A program made the translations under genes and the position numbers. The notes below the pieces were generated by a model. It was not told where the DNA came from and searched no databases. It saw only the letters and a list, made by a program, of their open reading frames with translations. A stretch of 64,000 nucleotides of DNA from an uncultured Bacteroidales bacterium (GTDB lineage Bacteria > Bacteroidota > Bacteroidia > Bacteroidales > Muribaculaceae), in assembly GCA_902781045.1 (NCBI GenBank), contig CACZHT010000015.1:1-64000 (forward strand). The letters run 5' to 3'. Shown here in pieces: positions 1 to 8,454 of the stretch (positions within the stretch are counted from its first letter, which is position 1; each line of letters starts with the position of its first letter).

Positions 1-19
1 TCCGCCATTTTAGCGATTT

Positions 20-98
20 TGGCAAGTATTTTTCAATATTACTTGCCAGAATCGAGAAAAAAATCTAATTTTGGCACATAATATTTTTCACATTATGC
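20..98. repeat. Two tandem AT-rich stem-loops
   Basis: Two neighbouring hairpins with related flanks. The first has arms GGCAAGTA (21-28) and TACTTGCC (40-47). The second has arms CATAAT (77-82) and ATTATG (92-97). Each is preceded by ATTTTGGC and has a T-rich loop, so the pair looks like a diverged tandem repeat. No gene is visible in positions 1-134. It could be a terminator pair for something left of the window or the remains of a repeat element; the function is unknown. Confidence 0.4.
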
Positions 99-134
99 TC
101 ATAGATAGACAATTAGAAATTTTCAGCTCCAGGA

Positions 135-216
135 TGGCGCGTTAGGGACGGTTCTTTTTGCGCCATTTGTTAATTCATTTAACTTTTGGCGAAAAAGAAC
201 CGTCCCCAATCCGCCA
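135..216. repeat. REP-like palindromic element, copy 1
   Basis: Imperfect long palindrome with a left arm at 135-165 and a right arm at 186-216. The core is GGGACGGTTCTTTTT facing AAAAAGAACCGTCCC, and the loop holds a small inner stem GTTAA (169-173) / TTAAC (179-183). The right arm is identical base for base to the right arm of the copy at 31504-31584, while this left arm has several changes. It ends one base before the stop codon of the MATE gene, so it may also act as a terminator. Short palindromes with this core are widespread and are linked to REP-associated Y1 transposases (RAYT); none is encoded in the window. Confidence 0.8.
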
Positions 217-1515
217 TTAATTATTGAGCGATGGTCGTATCTTGCTGGAATACAGCACGGTCTGTACAACACCACGTACGGCGAGGAAGGTGACAAATGC
301 TAGCCAAAGGCCATGGTTGCCCATGTCAGCCGGGAGCAGATAATAGAGGACAAAAAAGAGCACATCGGCCACAGCGACGGCCCAGAGCATGCCACGGGTG
401 TAGGTCAGACCGATGAACACGCCATCCCAGACAAATGCCGCCGCACCGCACAGCGGCAACAGGGCGCACCACCAGCGATAGTCTATGGCCGCCAGGCGCA
501 CCGACCGGTCATCGGTGAGCAAGGCAAAGAGGTGCTGCGGCCAGGCATAGAGTACAGTGAAAACGGCAGTCAACACCGCTGCCCAGACAAAGAGGCGGCG
601 CACGCATAGCCGCAAGCGAACCGAGTCGCGGCGGCCATAATACTTGCCCACCAGTGCCTCGCCGGCAAAGGCAATGCCGTCCATAAAATAGGCAAATAGC
701 GAGTTGAGCTGCTGCATGAGCGCATTAACCGCCAGAATCAGGTCGCCACTGCGTGCCCCGATAGCCACAAGAAACAGATTGGCCAGCATGAGCAATGTGC
801 TGCGCACAAAGATGTCGCCATTGACCCTGAAAAAGCGCCCCGCTCCCTGCATGTGCAGTGTCTTACCCCAGTCAATCATCGCCACAATGTGCGCATAGCC
901 ACGCCGCACGAGCCACAACGAGTAGGCCAGTCCCAGCCACTGAGCCATCAATGTGCCCACCGCGATGCCCACAAAGCCCATGCCCAGGGCATAAACCGCC
1001 ACCAGCGAGGCAATGATGTTGATGACATTGACCACAATGCTGATGTACATGGCCCCCTTGGAGTCCTGCATGCCCAGCAGCCAGCCCTTGACACTCATCA
1101 TCATCAGTGTGGGCGGTGCCCCCCATACCACAATATTAAAGTAGGTGCCCGCCAGCTCTAGCACCTCGTCCGACGGCCCGATGAGGGTGAATCCCAGCCA
1201 GCTGATGGGCCACTGCAACACAACGATGGCCAGTGCAATGGTCAGTGCCAGCACCGACGACTGCTGCAGCATCCTGGCCTGCAAGCTCTTGTCGCCGGCT
1301 CCGAAAGCCTGTGCGGTCATTCCCGACGTGCCCATGCGCAGGAAGCCGAAGTTCCAGTAGACAAAGTTGAAAAGCATCGACCCGACAGCAATGGCACCAA
1401 TGACCGTCGCATCGCCCAGATGTCCGGCAATGGCCGTGTCGAGCAGTCCCAACAGCGGGATGGTGATGTTGGCCACGATGGCCGGCAAGGCAATGCGCAA
1501 TATCTCTCGGTTCAT
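217..1515 (-). CDS. MATE family multidrug/cation efflux protein
   Basis: About 432 residues with roughly twelve hydrophobic segments and the MATE N-terminal pattern: a start at MNREILRIALPAI, then PLLGLLDTAIAGHLGD, followed by an internally repeated second half. MATE proteins export cationic drugs or metabolites using Na+ or H+ gradients in the inner membrane; the substrate here cannot be read. The open frame extends upstream to 1617, but the start at 1515 is preferred because it begins directly with the family N-terminus and a minus-strand -7 box lies just upstream at 1540-1547, so any earlier start would lie outside the transcript. It is divergent from the dihydrouridine synthase gene, and its stop abuts a REP-like palindrome. 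Confidence 0.9.
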   Translation of the reverse strand: MNREILRIALPAIVANITIPLLGLLDTAIAGHLGDATVIGAIAVGSMLFNFVYWNFGFLRMGTSGMTAQAFGAGDKSLQARMLQQSSVLALTIALAIVVLQWPISWLGFTLIGPSDEVLELAGTYFNIVVWGAPPTLMMMSVKGWLLGMQDSKGAMYISIVVNVINIIASLVAVYALGMGFVGIAVGTLMAQWLGLAYSLWLVRRGYAHIVAMIDWGKTLHMQGAGRFFRVNGDIFVRSTLLMLANLFLVAIGARSGDLILAVNALMQQLNSLFAYFMDGIAFAGEALVGKYYGRRDSVRLRLCVRRLFVWAAVLTAVFTVLYAWPQHLFALLTDDRSVRLAAIDYRWWCALLPLCGAAAFVWDGVFIGLTYTRGMLWAVAVADVLFFVLYYLLPADMGNHGLWLAFVTFLAVRGVVQTVLYSSKIRPSLNN

Positions 1516-1539
1516 AGCTTCCAGTCCTGAAAAACGCTG

Positions 1540-1547
1540 CAAAATTA
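1540..1547 (-). promoter_or_regulatory. -7 box of the MATE gene promoter
   Basis: Reads TAATTTTG on the minus strand, matching the Bacteroidetes -7 consensus TAnnTTTG, 25 bases upstream of the chosen start at 1515. No clear -33 TTTG is seen at the usual spacing. Confidence 0.5.
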
Positions 1548-1676
1548 CAACTTTTTTAATAGAGAATAGTAGACTGGAGAAATGAAAATATAAACAGAAT
1601 GGATACAATAGAGACAATTGCTACAAAATTATGTTCCATTTGTCAACTTTTGCCCCGAGATGTGACAAAAAAGCAG

Positions 1677-1684
1677 TAAATTTG
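1677..1684 (+). promoter_or_regulatory. -7 box of the dihydrouridine synthase operon
   Basis: TAAATTTG fits the Bacteroidetes -7 consensus and lies 24 bases before the ATG at 1709. It argues against using the upstream in-frame ATG at 1631. A TTTTG at 1648-1652 is a possible but slightly distant -33 element. Confidence 0.5.
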
Positions 1685-1708
1685 CCGCCGAAAAACGAAG
1701 CAACGAGC

Positions 1709-2710
1709 ATGAAGATAGGCAACATAGACCTGGGCGAACGCCCCGTGATGCTGGCTCCGATGGAGGATGTGACCGACCAGTCGTTCCGTCAAATCTGCCG
1801 CGAGCAGGGTGCCGACATGGTCTACACCGAGTTTGTCAGTGCCGACGCACTGATTCGCAACATCGACAGCACATTGCGCAAGCTCACCATCCAGCCAGCC
1901 GAACGCCCCGCCGCCATCCAGATTTATGGCCGTACGGTCGAGTCGATGGTCGAGGCCGCCCGCATGGCCGAGGCCGCACATCCCGACGTGCTGGACATCA
2001 ACTTTGGCTGTCCTGTCAAGAAAGTGGCCGGCAAGGGAGCCGGAGCCGGCATGTTGCGCAACATCCCCCTGCTGCTCGAAATCACGCGCGAGGTGGTCAA
2101 AGCCGTGCAAGTGCCTGTCACTGTCAAGACCCGTCTGGGCTGGGACCACGACAGCAAGAACATAGTCGAGCTGGCCGAGCGGCTGCAGGACTGCGGCATC
2201 CAGGCCCTGACCATCCATGGCCGCACCCGCTCGCAGATGTACGACGGCGAGGCCGACTGGACACTGATTGGCCAGGTCAAGGCCAACCCACGCATGACCA
2301 TCCCCATCATCGGCAACGGCGACATCACTACACCGGCGAAGCTGGCCGAATACTACGACCGCTATGGTGTGGACGGCATCATGGTGGGCCGTGCCTCAAT
2401 CGGTGCCCCCTGGATATTCCGCGAGATGAAACAGTATCTGGCCGACGGCACGCTGCCCGCCATCAGCGACAGCGAGAAGATGGCGCTGCTGCGGCGCCAG
2501 ATAGCCGAGAGCATCGACCGCATCGACGAGCGCCGCGGCATCCTGCACATCCGCCGTCACCTGGCCGCCACGCCCGTGCTCAAGGGCATCTATGACTTCC
2601 GCTCGACCCGCATCGCCATGCTCCAGGCCGGCACGCGTGCCGAGCTTGAAGCCATCCTAGACCACATCGAAAACGACATTTTACCCGACCAAAGCAGAAG
2701 AATCCTATGA
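1709..2710 (+). CDS. dusB: tRNA-dihydrouridine synthase (DusB-like)
   Basis: A 333-residue FMN-dependent enzyme that reduces uridine to dihydrouridine in the D-loop of tRNAs, using NADPH. The TIM-barrel Dus fold is recognisable from LAPMEDVTDQSFR near the N-terminus, the catalytic cysteine in NFGCPVKK (C101), the KTRLGWD segment, the substrate-loop histidine in IHGRTRSQMY, and the phosphate-binding GNGDI and GVDGIMVGRASIG motifs. Length is normal for the family. The start at 1709 follows a -7 box at 1677-1684; the ORF is open from 1631. Its stop overlaps the start of the next gene (ATGA), so the two are likely co-transcribed and translationally coupled. Confidence 0.92.
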   Translation: MKIGNIDLGERPVMLAPMEDVTDQSFRQICREQGADMVYTEFVSADALIRNIDSTLRKLTIQPAERPAAIQIYGRTVESMVEAARMAEAAHPDVLDINFGCPVKKVAGKGAGAGMLRNIPLLLEITREVVKAVQVPVTVKTRLGWDHDSKNIVELAERLQDCGIQALTIHGRTRSQMYDGEADWTLIGQVKANPRMTIPIIGNGDITTPAKLAEYYDRYGVDGIMVGRASIGAPWIFREMKQYLADGTLPAISDSEKMALLRRQIAESIDRIDERRGILHIRRHLAATPVLKGIYDFRSTRIAMLQAGTRAELEAILDHIENDILPDQSRRIL

Positions 2711-3414
2711 AACAGACCATTTCCATCATGCTGTGCCTTGTCACCCTGCTTGCAGCCACAGCCCAGACCAAACACTTTGACATCAAGGTGGGCGACTTTG
2801 AGAACCTCTTAGTCACCGACAACATCAACGTGGTGTATGAGAGCAACACGAAGCGTGCCGGCACTGCGGTGTTCGACTGTCCGCAAAACATTGCCGACGG
2901 CCTGATATTCACCAACAACATGCACGGCCGGCTCACCATCCAAGTGTCGACCGAGGTGCTGGGGACGCCCAACCTGCCCACACTGCACGTCTACAGCAAA
3001 GAGCTAAAATTTGCCGAGAACGGTGGTGACAGCACACTCACCCTCATCAAGCCTCTGAGCCACAAGACATTGAAATTGCTGTTGAGCGACAACGGCACTA
3101 TCCATCTCAAGCATGCCGAGGTCAGCGAGCTGGAGCTGAAGCTCATCACGGGCAAGGGGCTGATCACGGCCAGTGGCTTCAGCCACAAGCTCAAAGCCGA
3201 CCTGCTGGGCAAAGGCACCATCGACGCCTCCGAGGTCAGCGCCCAGAACATCCGTTGCCACATCATCGGCACCGGCACCATCAATGTTGCTGCCGAGGGA
3301 GCAGAACTGGCGGTGCGTGGCAGCGGCACCGGTCAAGTCAACTACCTGGGCACGCCCAGCAACCTGAAGATTCGCAAGCTGGGTCCGGTCAAGGTCAACA
3401 AGATGGACCCGTAG
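2707..3414 (+). CDS. DUF2807 (GIN-domain) putative secreted beta-helix protein
   Basis: A 235-residue protein with a clear N-terminal signal peptide (MKQTISIMLCLVTLLAATAQ). The mature part is a run of short beta-strand repeats rich in G-T-I/L patterns (LLSDNGTIHLKHAEVSELELKL, GTIDASE, GTGTINV), typical of the head-GIN / DUF2807 family common in Bacteroidetes. These are thought to be exported, possibly adhesin-like, but no biochemical role is established. The ATG overlaps the preceding dihydrouridine synthase stop by four bases. The next gene starts five bases after its stop. Confidence 0.75.
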   Translation: MKQTISIMLCLVTLLAATAQTKHFDIKVGDFENLLVTDNINVVYESNTKRAGTAVFDCPQNIADGLIFTNNMHGRLTIQVSTEVLGTPNLPTLHVYSKELKFAENGGDSTLTLIKPLSHKTLKLLLSDNGTIHLKHAEVSELELKLITGKGLITASGFSHKLKADLLGKGTIDASEVSAQNIRCHIIGTGTINVAAEGAELAVRGSGTGQVNYLGTPSNLKIRKLGPVKVNKMDP

Positions 3415-3418
3415 CCCG

Positions 3419-4489
3419 ATGCGCCAGCAAGCCTCACAACTGCTCTCGCGCAATGAGAGCCAGGCACTCAAGGCCCTGTGCATCATCGTAGTGATCATGC
3501 ACAACTACTTGCATCTGCGCGGCTATGCCGCCGAGAACGAGTTTCAGTTCCATGCCGACCGTGCCTGGCACATGTGGCAGCTGGTGCTTCACCCCACCCT
3601 CTCCCTGCCTCTGCACATCATCAGTTTCATCGTCTCCTACAGTCTGGTGGGCTTCTTGTTTGTCAGTGGCTACGGCCTGGTCAAGAAGTATGAACACCCC
3701 GCACAGCCATTCGTCCGCCGGCAATTCCTGGCCAGCCACTATGCCAAGCTCTTCAAGCTGGCAGTGGTCTTCATTCTGATGGCTTTTGTGGTCTTCAGGG
3801 GGCTGCGCGGTCGTTGGCCTCTGGGTGTCAAGGACTCGCTGCTTGAGTTGCTGCTGCTGGGCAACCTGCAGTGGGAGGTGTCGATTTATCCTTTTATCTA
3901 CTGGTACCTGGGCATGACACTACAGCTCTATGCCCTGTACGCAATGGTGCTGCACCGCCAGCACGGCCACTATGGCCGGTGGCATCAAGCACTACTGCCA
4001 CTGCTGGTGACAGGATGTTGCGTCTGGCAGATGTGTTGCGCCCCCACCGGCCAGTGGATTTACTACCTGCGCATCAACTTGGTGGGCTATGTCGGCCCAT
4101 TCGTGCTGGGCATCGTTGCCGCCCGTCACGCCGACCACATCGTCCTCACCCGCCGGCAGTGGGGGGCGGTGGCTATGGCCAGTGGAGTGCTGATGGCCGC
4201 GAGTCTGGGCAACTTCTATACTTGGATTTGGGGCTGGCTTCCGGCCACTGTGTTTGCCGTGAGCGCGGTCAAGTGCCTGCCATGGCTGTCGTGCCGTGCG
4301 CTGGTGTGGCTGGGCGGTGTGTCGTCGCTGGTCTATGTCATCCACCCCATTGTGCGCGAGGTGTCGGTCCACTATCTGCATCCCAACCATGACATCGCCG
4401 ACCTGCTGGCCTACATGGCCGCATCCATTCTGCTAGCCGGGGGCTATGCCTGGCTGCGCCGCCAGGTTTCCAGTGCCCGCAAGCACTAG
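3419..4489 (+). CDS. Acyltransferase-3 family integral membrane protein
   Basis: About 356 residues with around ten transmembrane segments. The N-terminus (SQALKALCIIVVIMHNYLHL) fits the acyltransferase-3 family, in which a histidine at the end of TM1 is needed for catalysis; H28 in IMHNY is the candidate. SLVGFLFVSGYGLVKKY and VYVIHPIVREVS near the C-terminus are also family-like. Such enzymes move acetyl or other acyl groups onto surface glycans or lipids. It is the last gene of the dusB-DUF2807 run and converges on the carrier-protein acylation operon, an association that may be meaningful. The acceptor is unknown. Confidence 0.75.
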   Translation: MRQQASQLLSRNESQALKALCIIVVIMHNYLHLRGYAAENEFQFHADRAWHMWQLVLHPTLSLPLHIISFIVSYSLVGFLFVSGYGLVKKYEHPAQPFVRRQFLASHYAKLFKLAVVFILMAFVVFRGLRGRWPLGVKDSLLELLLLGNLQWEVSIYPFIYWYLGMTLQLYALYAMVLHRQHGHYGRWHQALLPLLVTGCCVWQMCCAPTGQWIYYLRINLVGYVGPFVLGIVAARHADHIVLTRRQWGAVAMASGVLMAASLGNFYTWIWGWLPATVFAVSAVKCLPWLSCRALVWLGGVSSLVYVIHPIVREVSVHYLHPNHDIADLLAYMAASILLAGGYAWLRRQVSSARKH

Positions 4490-4667
4490 AGGTGGGTTCC
4501 ATAAATCGAGAGATATAAAATAAGGTTTTGGCCATCTTGGCTCGTCTTTTTAGCACACTTCGCCCCAACTCCTTGACTTGCAGCCCGCTACCATGCCGTA
4601 TAGATGGTGTCAAAATCTGCTCAACAATCCGAACCAATCTGATTCAATCAATTCTTTGAACCCACCT
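4490..4667. repeat. 178-bp spacer bounded by a 10-bp inverted repeat (possible MITE remnant)
   Basis: AGGTGGGTTC at 4490-4499 and its exact complement GAACCCACCT at 4658-4667 bound a spacer with no convincing gene that sits between two convergent stop codons; the right arm overlaps the last bases of the SGNH gene. A little similarity continues inward from both ends. This could be a miniature inverted-repeat element, or a long-range stem between convergent transcripts. No target-site duplication could be identified with confidence. Confidence 0.35.
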
Positions 4668-5595
4668 AGAATCCACCGACCTCATCGCGCAAGATGCGCG
4701 TGAACTTCTCGGCTCCCTGGCGCGAGAGGTGGTCGCCGTCGCGGAAGTCAGTGCCCTGGAACCGCCGGTCGCGCAGATAGTCTTTGTACTCCGCCCCATA
4801 ACGGTCGACGCACTGCTGTGCCAGGTCGTACATCACCTGCAGCTGCTTGGGGTCAATCTTGCTGTAGAATCCGCTCCACATCGGCGTAGTGACCAGCACC
4901 AGCCGCACCCCACGCCGCTGGCACCAATCGGCAATTTTGAACAGATAGTCACTGTTGGTCTTAACCAAGTTCCAGTCCTTGCATCGGTGCCGCTCAATGG
5001 CGATGTCGCTCTCGCGGCGCATCATCGCCGTGTCGAAGCTGGCCGGCGTGGCAAATGCCGTGCCGAATCCCAACGAGTCGCAGTCTAGCGTGGACTCACC
5101 GGTGAGCACATAGCGCAAGGCCGGCATGAGCTTACGGCGGAATGTGGTGTAGCTCGACAACTCGAAGCCATACTTCGACCACAGTGAGTGCTTGTCATAG
5201 TCCATATAGAGCCGATAATAGATGCAGCGGTGCCAATCCTCGGGCAGCTGCTCCATGGGCGCATCAAAGGGCGACGAGTCGTCGATGACCAGCACCAGAT
5301 TGCGCAAGCGACCCAGCCGGCTGCTGTAGCGGTCGAGCAAGAACCAGTCGTACTCGTAGAGCTGCGACACATTCGACAGGTTGAACGCGGCATGACCCAA
5401 CGAATCGGGGATGACGGCATAGTAGATGTGCGAGGCTCCCATGAGCAAGGTCTGCACACTGTCGGCATGACAATCCATCCACTCACTCTTGTAGCGATAG
5501 GAGTTGGGATAGTGACGCACCAGCGCCTCGCCCAGTGCTGCCAGCACCAGCAGCGGCAGGACAAAGATGAACAGATGTTTGACAAACCCCTTCAT
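4666..5595 (-). CDS. SGNH/AlgX-DltD-like partner of the MBOAT acyltransferase
   Basis: 309 residues starting MKGFVKHLFIFVLPLLVLAALGEALV, a single N-terminal membrane anchor or signal, followed by an extracytoplasmic domain. SGNH-hydrolase landmarks are visible: LLMGASHIYY resembles block I with the serine, and FRDGDHLSRQGAEKF near the C-terminus resembles the DxxH block V. Proteins of this shape are encoded beside MBOAT proteins in alginate, cellulose and teichoic-acid acylation systems, where they pass the acyl group from the membrane protein to the glycan outside. The start is five bases after the MBOAT stop, so it is the last gene of the FkbH-ACP-MBOAT operon. A longer frame extends to 5874 but overlaps the MBOAT coding region and is a shadow. 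Confidence 0.7.
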   Translation of the reverse strand: MKGFVKHLFIFVLPLLVLAALGEALVRHYPNSYRYKSEWMDCHADSVQTLLMGASHIYYAVIPDSLGHAAFNLSNVSQLYEYDWFLLDRYSSRLGRLRNLVLVIDDSSPFDAPMEQLPEDWHRCIYYRLYMDYDKHSLWSKYGFELSSYTTFRRKLMPALRYVLTGESTLDCDSLGFGTAFATPASFDTAMMRRESDIAIERHRCKDWNLVKTNSDYLFKIADWCQRRGVRLVLVTTPMWSGFYSKIDPKQLQVMYDLAQQCVDRYGAEYKDYLRDRRFQGTDFRDGDHLSRQGAEKFTRILRDEVGGF

Positions 5596-5599
5596 GCCT

Positions 5600-7063
5600 C
5601 TAGAACTGGAAATAAATGAACTGCTGCGTCTGCCCCTGGAACAGCAGGATGCACACAACCAGCAAATAGTAGATGCCCCACCGCATGCCACGCGAACGCA
5701 CTGCCGGGCCATGCACAAACTGCAACGGATGCTCGCGGTCGCGGCACAGCCACTCGCAGCCCACAAGCATGGCCAGGCCGACATAAGTGAACACAGGCAA
5801 GCCCAGCGACGGCACACTGAACAACGATGACCGCACCAGGCATTGGCAATAGTGGACGAACGATGCCACACCATCGGCCTTAAAGAGCATAAAGCCCAGC
5901 GCCACCAGACAATAGGTACCCACCATGCGTCTCAAGTCATCCCACCGGGGCATGCCATGAGCACCGGCCTTGATGCGCTTTTTCTTGCCAAACTTGCCCC
6001 GGATAATCAATGGGATATAAAGCAAGCCAAAGTAGAGTCCAAACAGCCCGAAGGTCCAGTCTGCCCCATGCCAGAAGCCGATGAGCACCATGTTGACAAC
6101 CACGGCCAACATCAGTCCCACCTGCCCCCAGTCGCGCATCGAGATGTTCAACGGCATGAACACATAGTCAGTGAGCCACCCTGTGAGCGAGATGTGCCAC
6201 CGTTGCCAGAACTCGGCGATGTTGCGTGCCAGAAAAGGTGACTTGAAGTTGACGGCAACGTCGAAGCCCAGCACCTTGCCCACCCCGATGGCCATGTGAC
6301 TGTACCCGCCAAAGTCGGCATACAGCTGCAACGGGAACAACAGAACTGCCGCCACAAGCCTCGACGCAGCGAACGACTCAGGCGCACCCCAGACACTGTC
6401 GGTGAGTGCGGCCAGATTGTCGGCCACACACATCTTCAAAAATATGCCCCACAGCACCTGGCGGCAACCGTCAACAGCCTTCTTACGGTCAAATCGTTGA
6501 CTGTCTGACAGCTGAGGCAAAAACTTGCCAGGACGGTCAATAGGGCCAGACATGAGTGTCGGAAAGAAAGCGACATAGGTGGCAAACTGCAAGAAATCCC
6601 GTGCCGGAGCGATGCGCTGCCGGTGCAACTCAATGACATAGCTGATGAGCTTGAAAGTGAAGAAACTCACACCCACCGGCACCACAATGTGCAACGTGGC
6701 CCATGTGCAGCGCAGTCCCAGTGCGGCGAACAGTGCGGCAAACGACTGACCCAAGAAGTCAAGATACTTGAAGACCACCAGCAACGCCACCCCCATCACC
6801 ACGCCCAGCGCTGTCCAGCGCGACGCGGCTCGCCAGCTCTGCGCCCTGACCGTTGCATCCACCATGTGGCCAACGAGATAGAACACTCCCGTGGCCGCCA
6901 GCAACAGTGGCACCATGCGCCAGTCGGCCATGGCATAGAACACATAGCTGGCCAGAAGCAGCCAAGCGTTCTGCCGCCTGACCGATTGCATCGTCCAGGG
7001 GCAAAACATGCCCACAAAGACGATGACAAAAAACAGCGCAAATGCCAACGAGTTGACTGCCAT
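5600..7063 (-). CDS. MBOAT family membrane-bound O-acyltransferase
   Basis: 487 residues with about eleven hydrophobic segments. Family motifs are clear: the NFKSPFLARNIAEFWQRWHISLTGWL block and the conserved membrane-embedded histidine in LIGFWHGADW (H332). The start MAVNSLAFALFF is typical. MBOAT proteins of the AlgI/DltB type take an activated acyl group from the cytoplasmic side and transfer it across the membrane to a surface polymer. Six bases separate it from the upstream acyl carrier protein gene and four from the downstream SGNH protein gene, arguing that the ACP is its acyl donor. The acyl group and the acceptor glycan cannot be read directly. Confidence 0.9.
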   Translation of the reverse strand: MAVNSLAFALFFVIVFVGMFCPWTMQSVRRQNAWLLLASYVFYAMADWRMVPLLLAATGVFYLVGHMVDATVRAQSWRAASRWTALGVVMGVALLVVFKYLDFLGQSFAALFAALGLRCTWATLHIVVPVGVSFFTFKLISYVIELHRQRIAPARDFLQFATYVAFFPTLMSGPIDRPGKFLPQLSDSQRFDRKKAVDGCRQVLWGIFLKMCVADNLAALTDSVWGAPESFAASRLVAAVLLFPLQLYADFGGYSHMAIGVGKVLGFDVAVNFKSPFLARNIAEFWQRWHISLTGWLTDYVFMPLNISMRDWGQVGLMLAVVVNMVLIGFWHGADWTFGLFGLYFGLLYIPLIIRGKFGKKKRIKAGAHGMPRWDDLRRMVGTYCLVALGFMLFKADGVASFVHYCQCLVRSSLFSVPSLGLPVFTYVGLAMLVGCEWLCRDREHPLQFVHGPAVRSRGMRWGIYYLLVVCILLFQGQTQQFIYFQF

Positions 7064-7069
7064 TGTCCA

Positions 7070-7321
7070 CTAGTTGCCCTCAGCCAGGAGCTGAACAATC
7101 GTGTCGACCATCTGACCCACATTCTGCCACGTCATGATCTCGCGTGCGTTGAACTTGATGTGCCAGTGTTTCTCGATGGCCACAATCAGCTGAATGTGGC
7201 TCAACGAGTCCCACTCCTCAACATCGTCGGCCTTGAGAGCATCGGTGACCACCAGGTCGTCCACATCCAGTATGTCCTGAAAGATTTGGGTCAACTGGTC
7301 CAGTATTTCTTGTCTTGTCAT
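7070..7321 (-). CDS. Dedicated acyl carrier protein
   Basis: 83 residues, the normal ACP size, with acidic helices and the phosphopantetheine attachment motif EEWDSLSH (S39). It differs from a housekeeping AcpP (usually GADSLD) and lies inside the FkbH/MaoC/SDR/MBOAT operon, so it is likely a specialised carrier for the acyl group built by this cluster, as DltC is for D-alanine. It needs a phosphopantetheinyl transferase encoded elsewhere. The start follows a spacer of 15 bases after the SDR gene, and the stop is six bases before the MBOAT start. Confidence 0.88.
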   Translation of the reverse strand: MTRQEILDQLTQIFQDILDVDDLVVTDALKADDVEEWDSLSHIQLIVAIEKHWHIKFNAREIMTWQNVGQMVDTIVQLLAEGN

Positions 7322-7336
7322 GTTCTTGTTAATTTA

Positions 7337-8035
7337 TCAGTTTACTGTAATCGTCTGAGTTTGCTCAAAAGGAGCTTCCCCCTCAAGCAGGCGCACAATG
7401 GCCAGTGCCACCTCGTCGGGGGTGAGCAGCCGCGAGTGGTGCGCCAACTGCTGCTGCGCCAGGTGCTCAACCAGGTCGCCATGCAGCGCCGTGGCCATAA
7501 AGTCGGGCAACACACATGCCGACCATATACCCAGACGCGAATATTCGCTGTGCCATGACTTGGCCAGCTGCTGCAGATAAGCCTTGGTGGCGGCATAGAC
7601 GCTATATCCCGCCGGAGGCTGACCCGTCGTGGCCAGCGAGCCGACAGTGACAATGCGTCCCGCTCGCTTGCGCCGCATTGCCGCTATGCACGCCTGGGTG
7701 ATGGTGACCACCGGCTCGACATTGGCCTTGAAAGCCTGGGCAAAGTCGGCCATGGGGGTGCGATGAAAATGCGTGCCCATCGGAGTGCCCACATAGGCGT
7801 TATTGACCAGTGCCTCAACGTCGAGCTGCGCCACCTCGCCGGCCAGCGAGGCAACCGACTCGGGCTGTGTGAAGTCGACCAGCCGCCCCTCGACATTGTC
7901 ATGCGCCTGGCACAGTTGCCTAGCCAGCTCATGGTTGCGATGATAGGTGAAACAGACGTGATGCCCTCGCCCGGCCAACATGCCGACCAGCACCCGCCCC
8001 ACCGCTGATGTACCACCTGTGACGAGAATGTTCAT
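7337..8035 (-). CDS. Short-chain dehydrogenase/reductase (FabG-like)
   Basis: 232 residues with the NAD(P)-binding glycine motif TGGTSAVG at the N-terminus, an NNAY segment, and the catalytic serine plus YxxxK (VGSLATTG, then Y147 and K151 in YAATK). It would reduce a keto group or oxidise a hydroxyl group on a small or carrier-bound substrate in the cytoplasm. The gene overlaps the MaoC-like gene by four bases (ATGA) and precedes the ACP gene, so an ACP-tethered substrate is likely. Substrate specificity is inferred only from context. Confidence 0.85.
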   Translation of the reverse strand: MNILVTGGTSAVGRVLVGMLAGRGHHVCFTYHRNHELARQLCQAHDNVEGRLVDFTQPESVASLAGEVAQLDVEALVNNAYVGTPMGTHFHRTPMADFAQAFKANVEPVVTITQACIAAMRRKRAGRIVTVGSLATTGQPPAGYSVYAATKAYLQQLAKSWHSEYSRLGIWSACVLPDFMATALHGDLVEHLAQQQLAHHSRLLTPDEVALAIVRLLEGEAPFEQTQTITVN

Positions 8036-8454
8036 GCCAGGATGCCGATTTGAATGTGCCCCCGCGCGATGAGCCGGCGCTTGCCGTCATCGTCACGAGT
8101 GAACTTGAACTTATAAATCACCACTCCCACCGCCTCGCTGACCGTCTCGCACCGCACCTGGAGCTGAAGAGTGTCGCCCAGATAGAACGGAGCGTGAAAG
8201 CTGATGTCCTGGGCATGAATCATCACACGGTCGGTGGGCAGCAGCATACCGGCAAAGTGCGACAAGAACGCATTGAGTATGTTGCCATACATCACCCTGC
8301 CGGAGAAGCCTCTGTCGTGCGCAAATCCATCATCGACATGCAGCGCATTGATGTCGCCACTGCACGTCCTGAACGCGTCATAGACCCTGTCAGTGACCAC
8401 ATAGTCGTGAGTCAACTCGGGGCATTGTTGGGACAATTGTGTTGCCGTCATCAT
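8032..8454 (-). CDS. MaoC-like hot-dog fold (R)-hydratase/dehydratase
   Basis: 140 residues. The hydratase-2 motif is present as SGDINALHVDDGFA, with the aspartate and histidine expected for catalysis, then FSGRVMYGN and the later FHAPFYLGDTLQL strand typical of MaoC domains. Such enzymes add or remove water across the C2-C3 bond of acyl thioesters. The start at 8454 forms an ATGA overlap with the FkbH-like stop and is preferred over the longer frame reaching 8478. It sits between FkbH-like and SDR genes; a role on an ACP-bound C3 unit is inferred. Confidence 0.8.
   Translation of the reverse strand: MMTATQLSQQCPELTHDYVVTDRVYDAFRTCSGDINALHVDDGFAHDRGFSGRVMYGNILNAFLSHFAGMLLPTDRVMIHAQDISFHAPFYLGDTLQLQVRCETVSEAVGVVIYKFKFTRDDDGKRRLIARGHIQIGILA

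Noticed and set aside
313..1161. Plus-strand ORFs inside the MATE gene
   Set aside because: They are antisense shadows: no ribosome site or family pattern, while the minus frame gives a full MATE protein.
5596..5874. N-terminal extension of the SGNH-like protein up to 5874
   Set aside because: The added 93 residues overlap the MBOAT coding sequence in another frame and are Trp/Cys/Arg-rich; the signal-anchor start at 5595 is natural.
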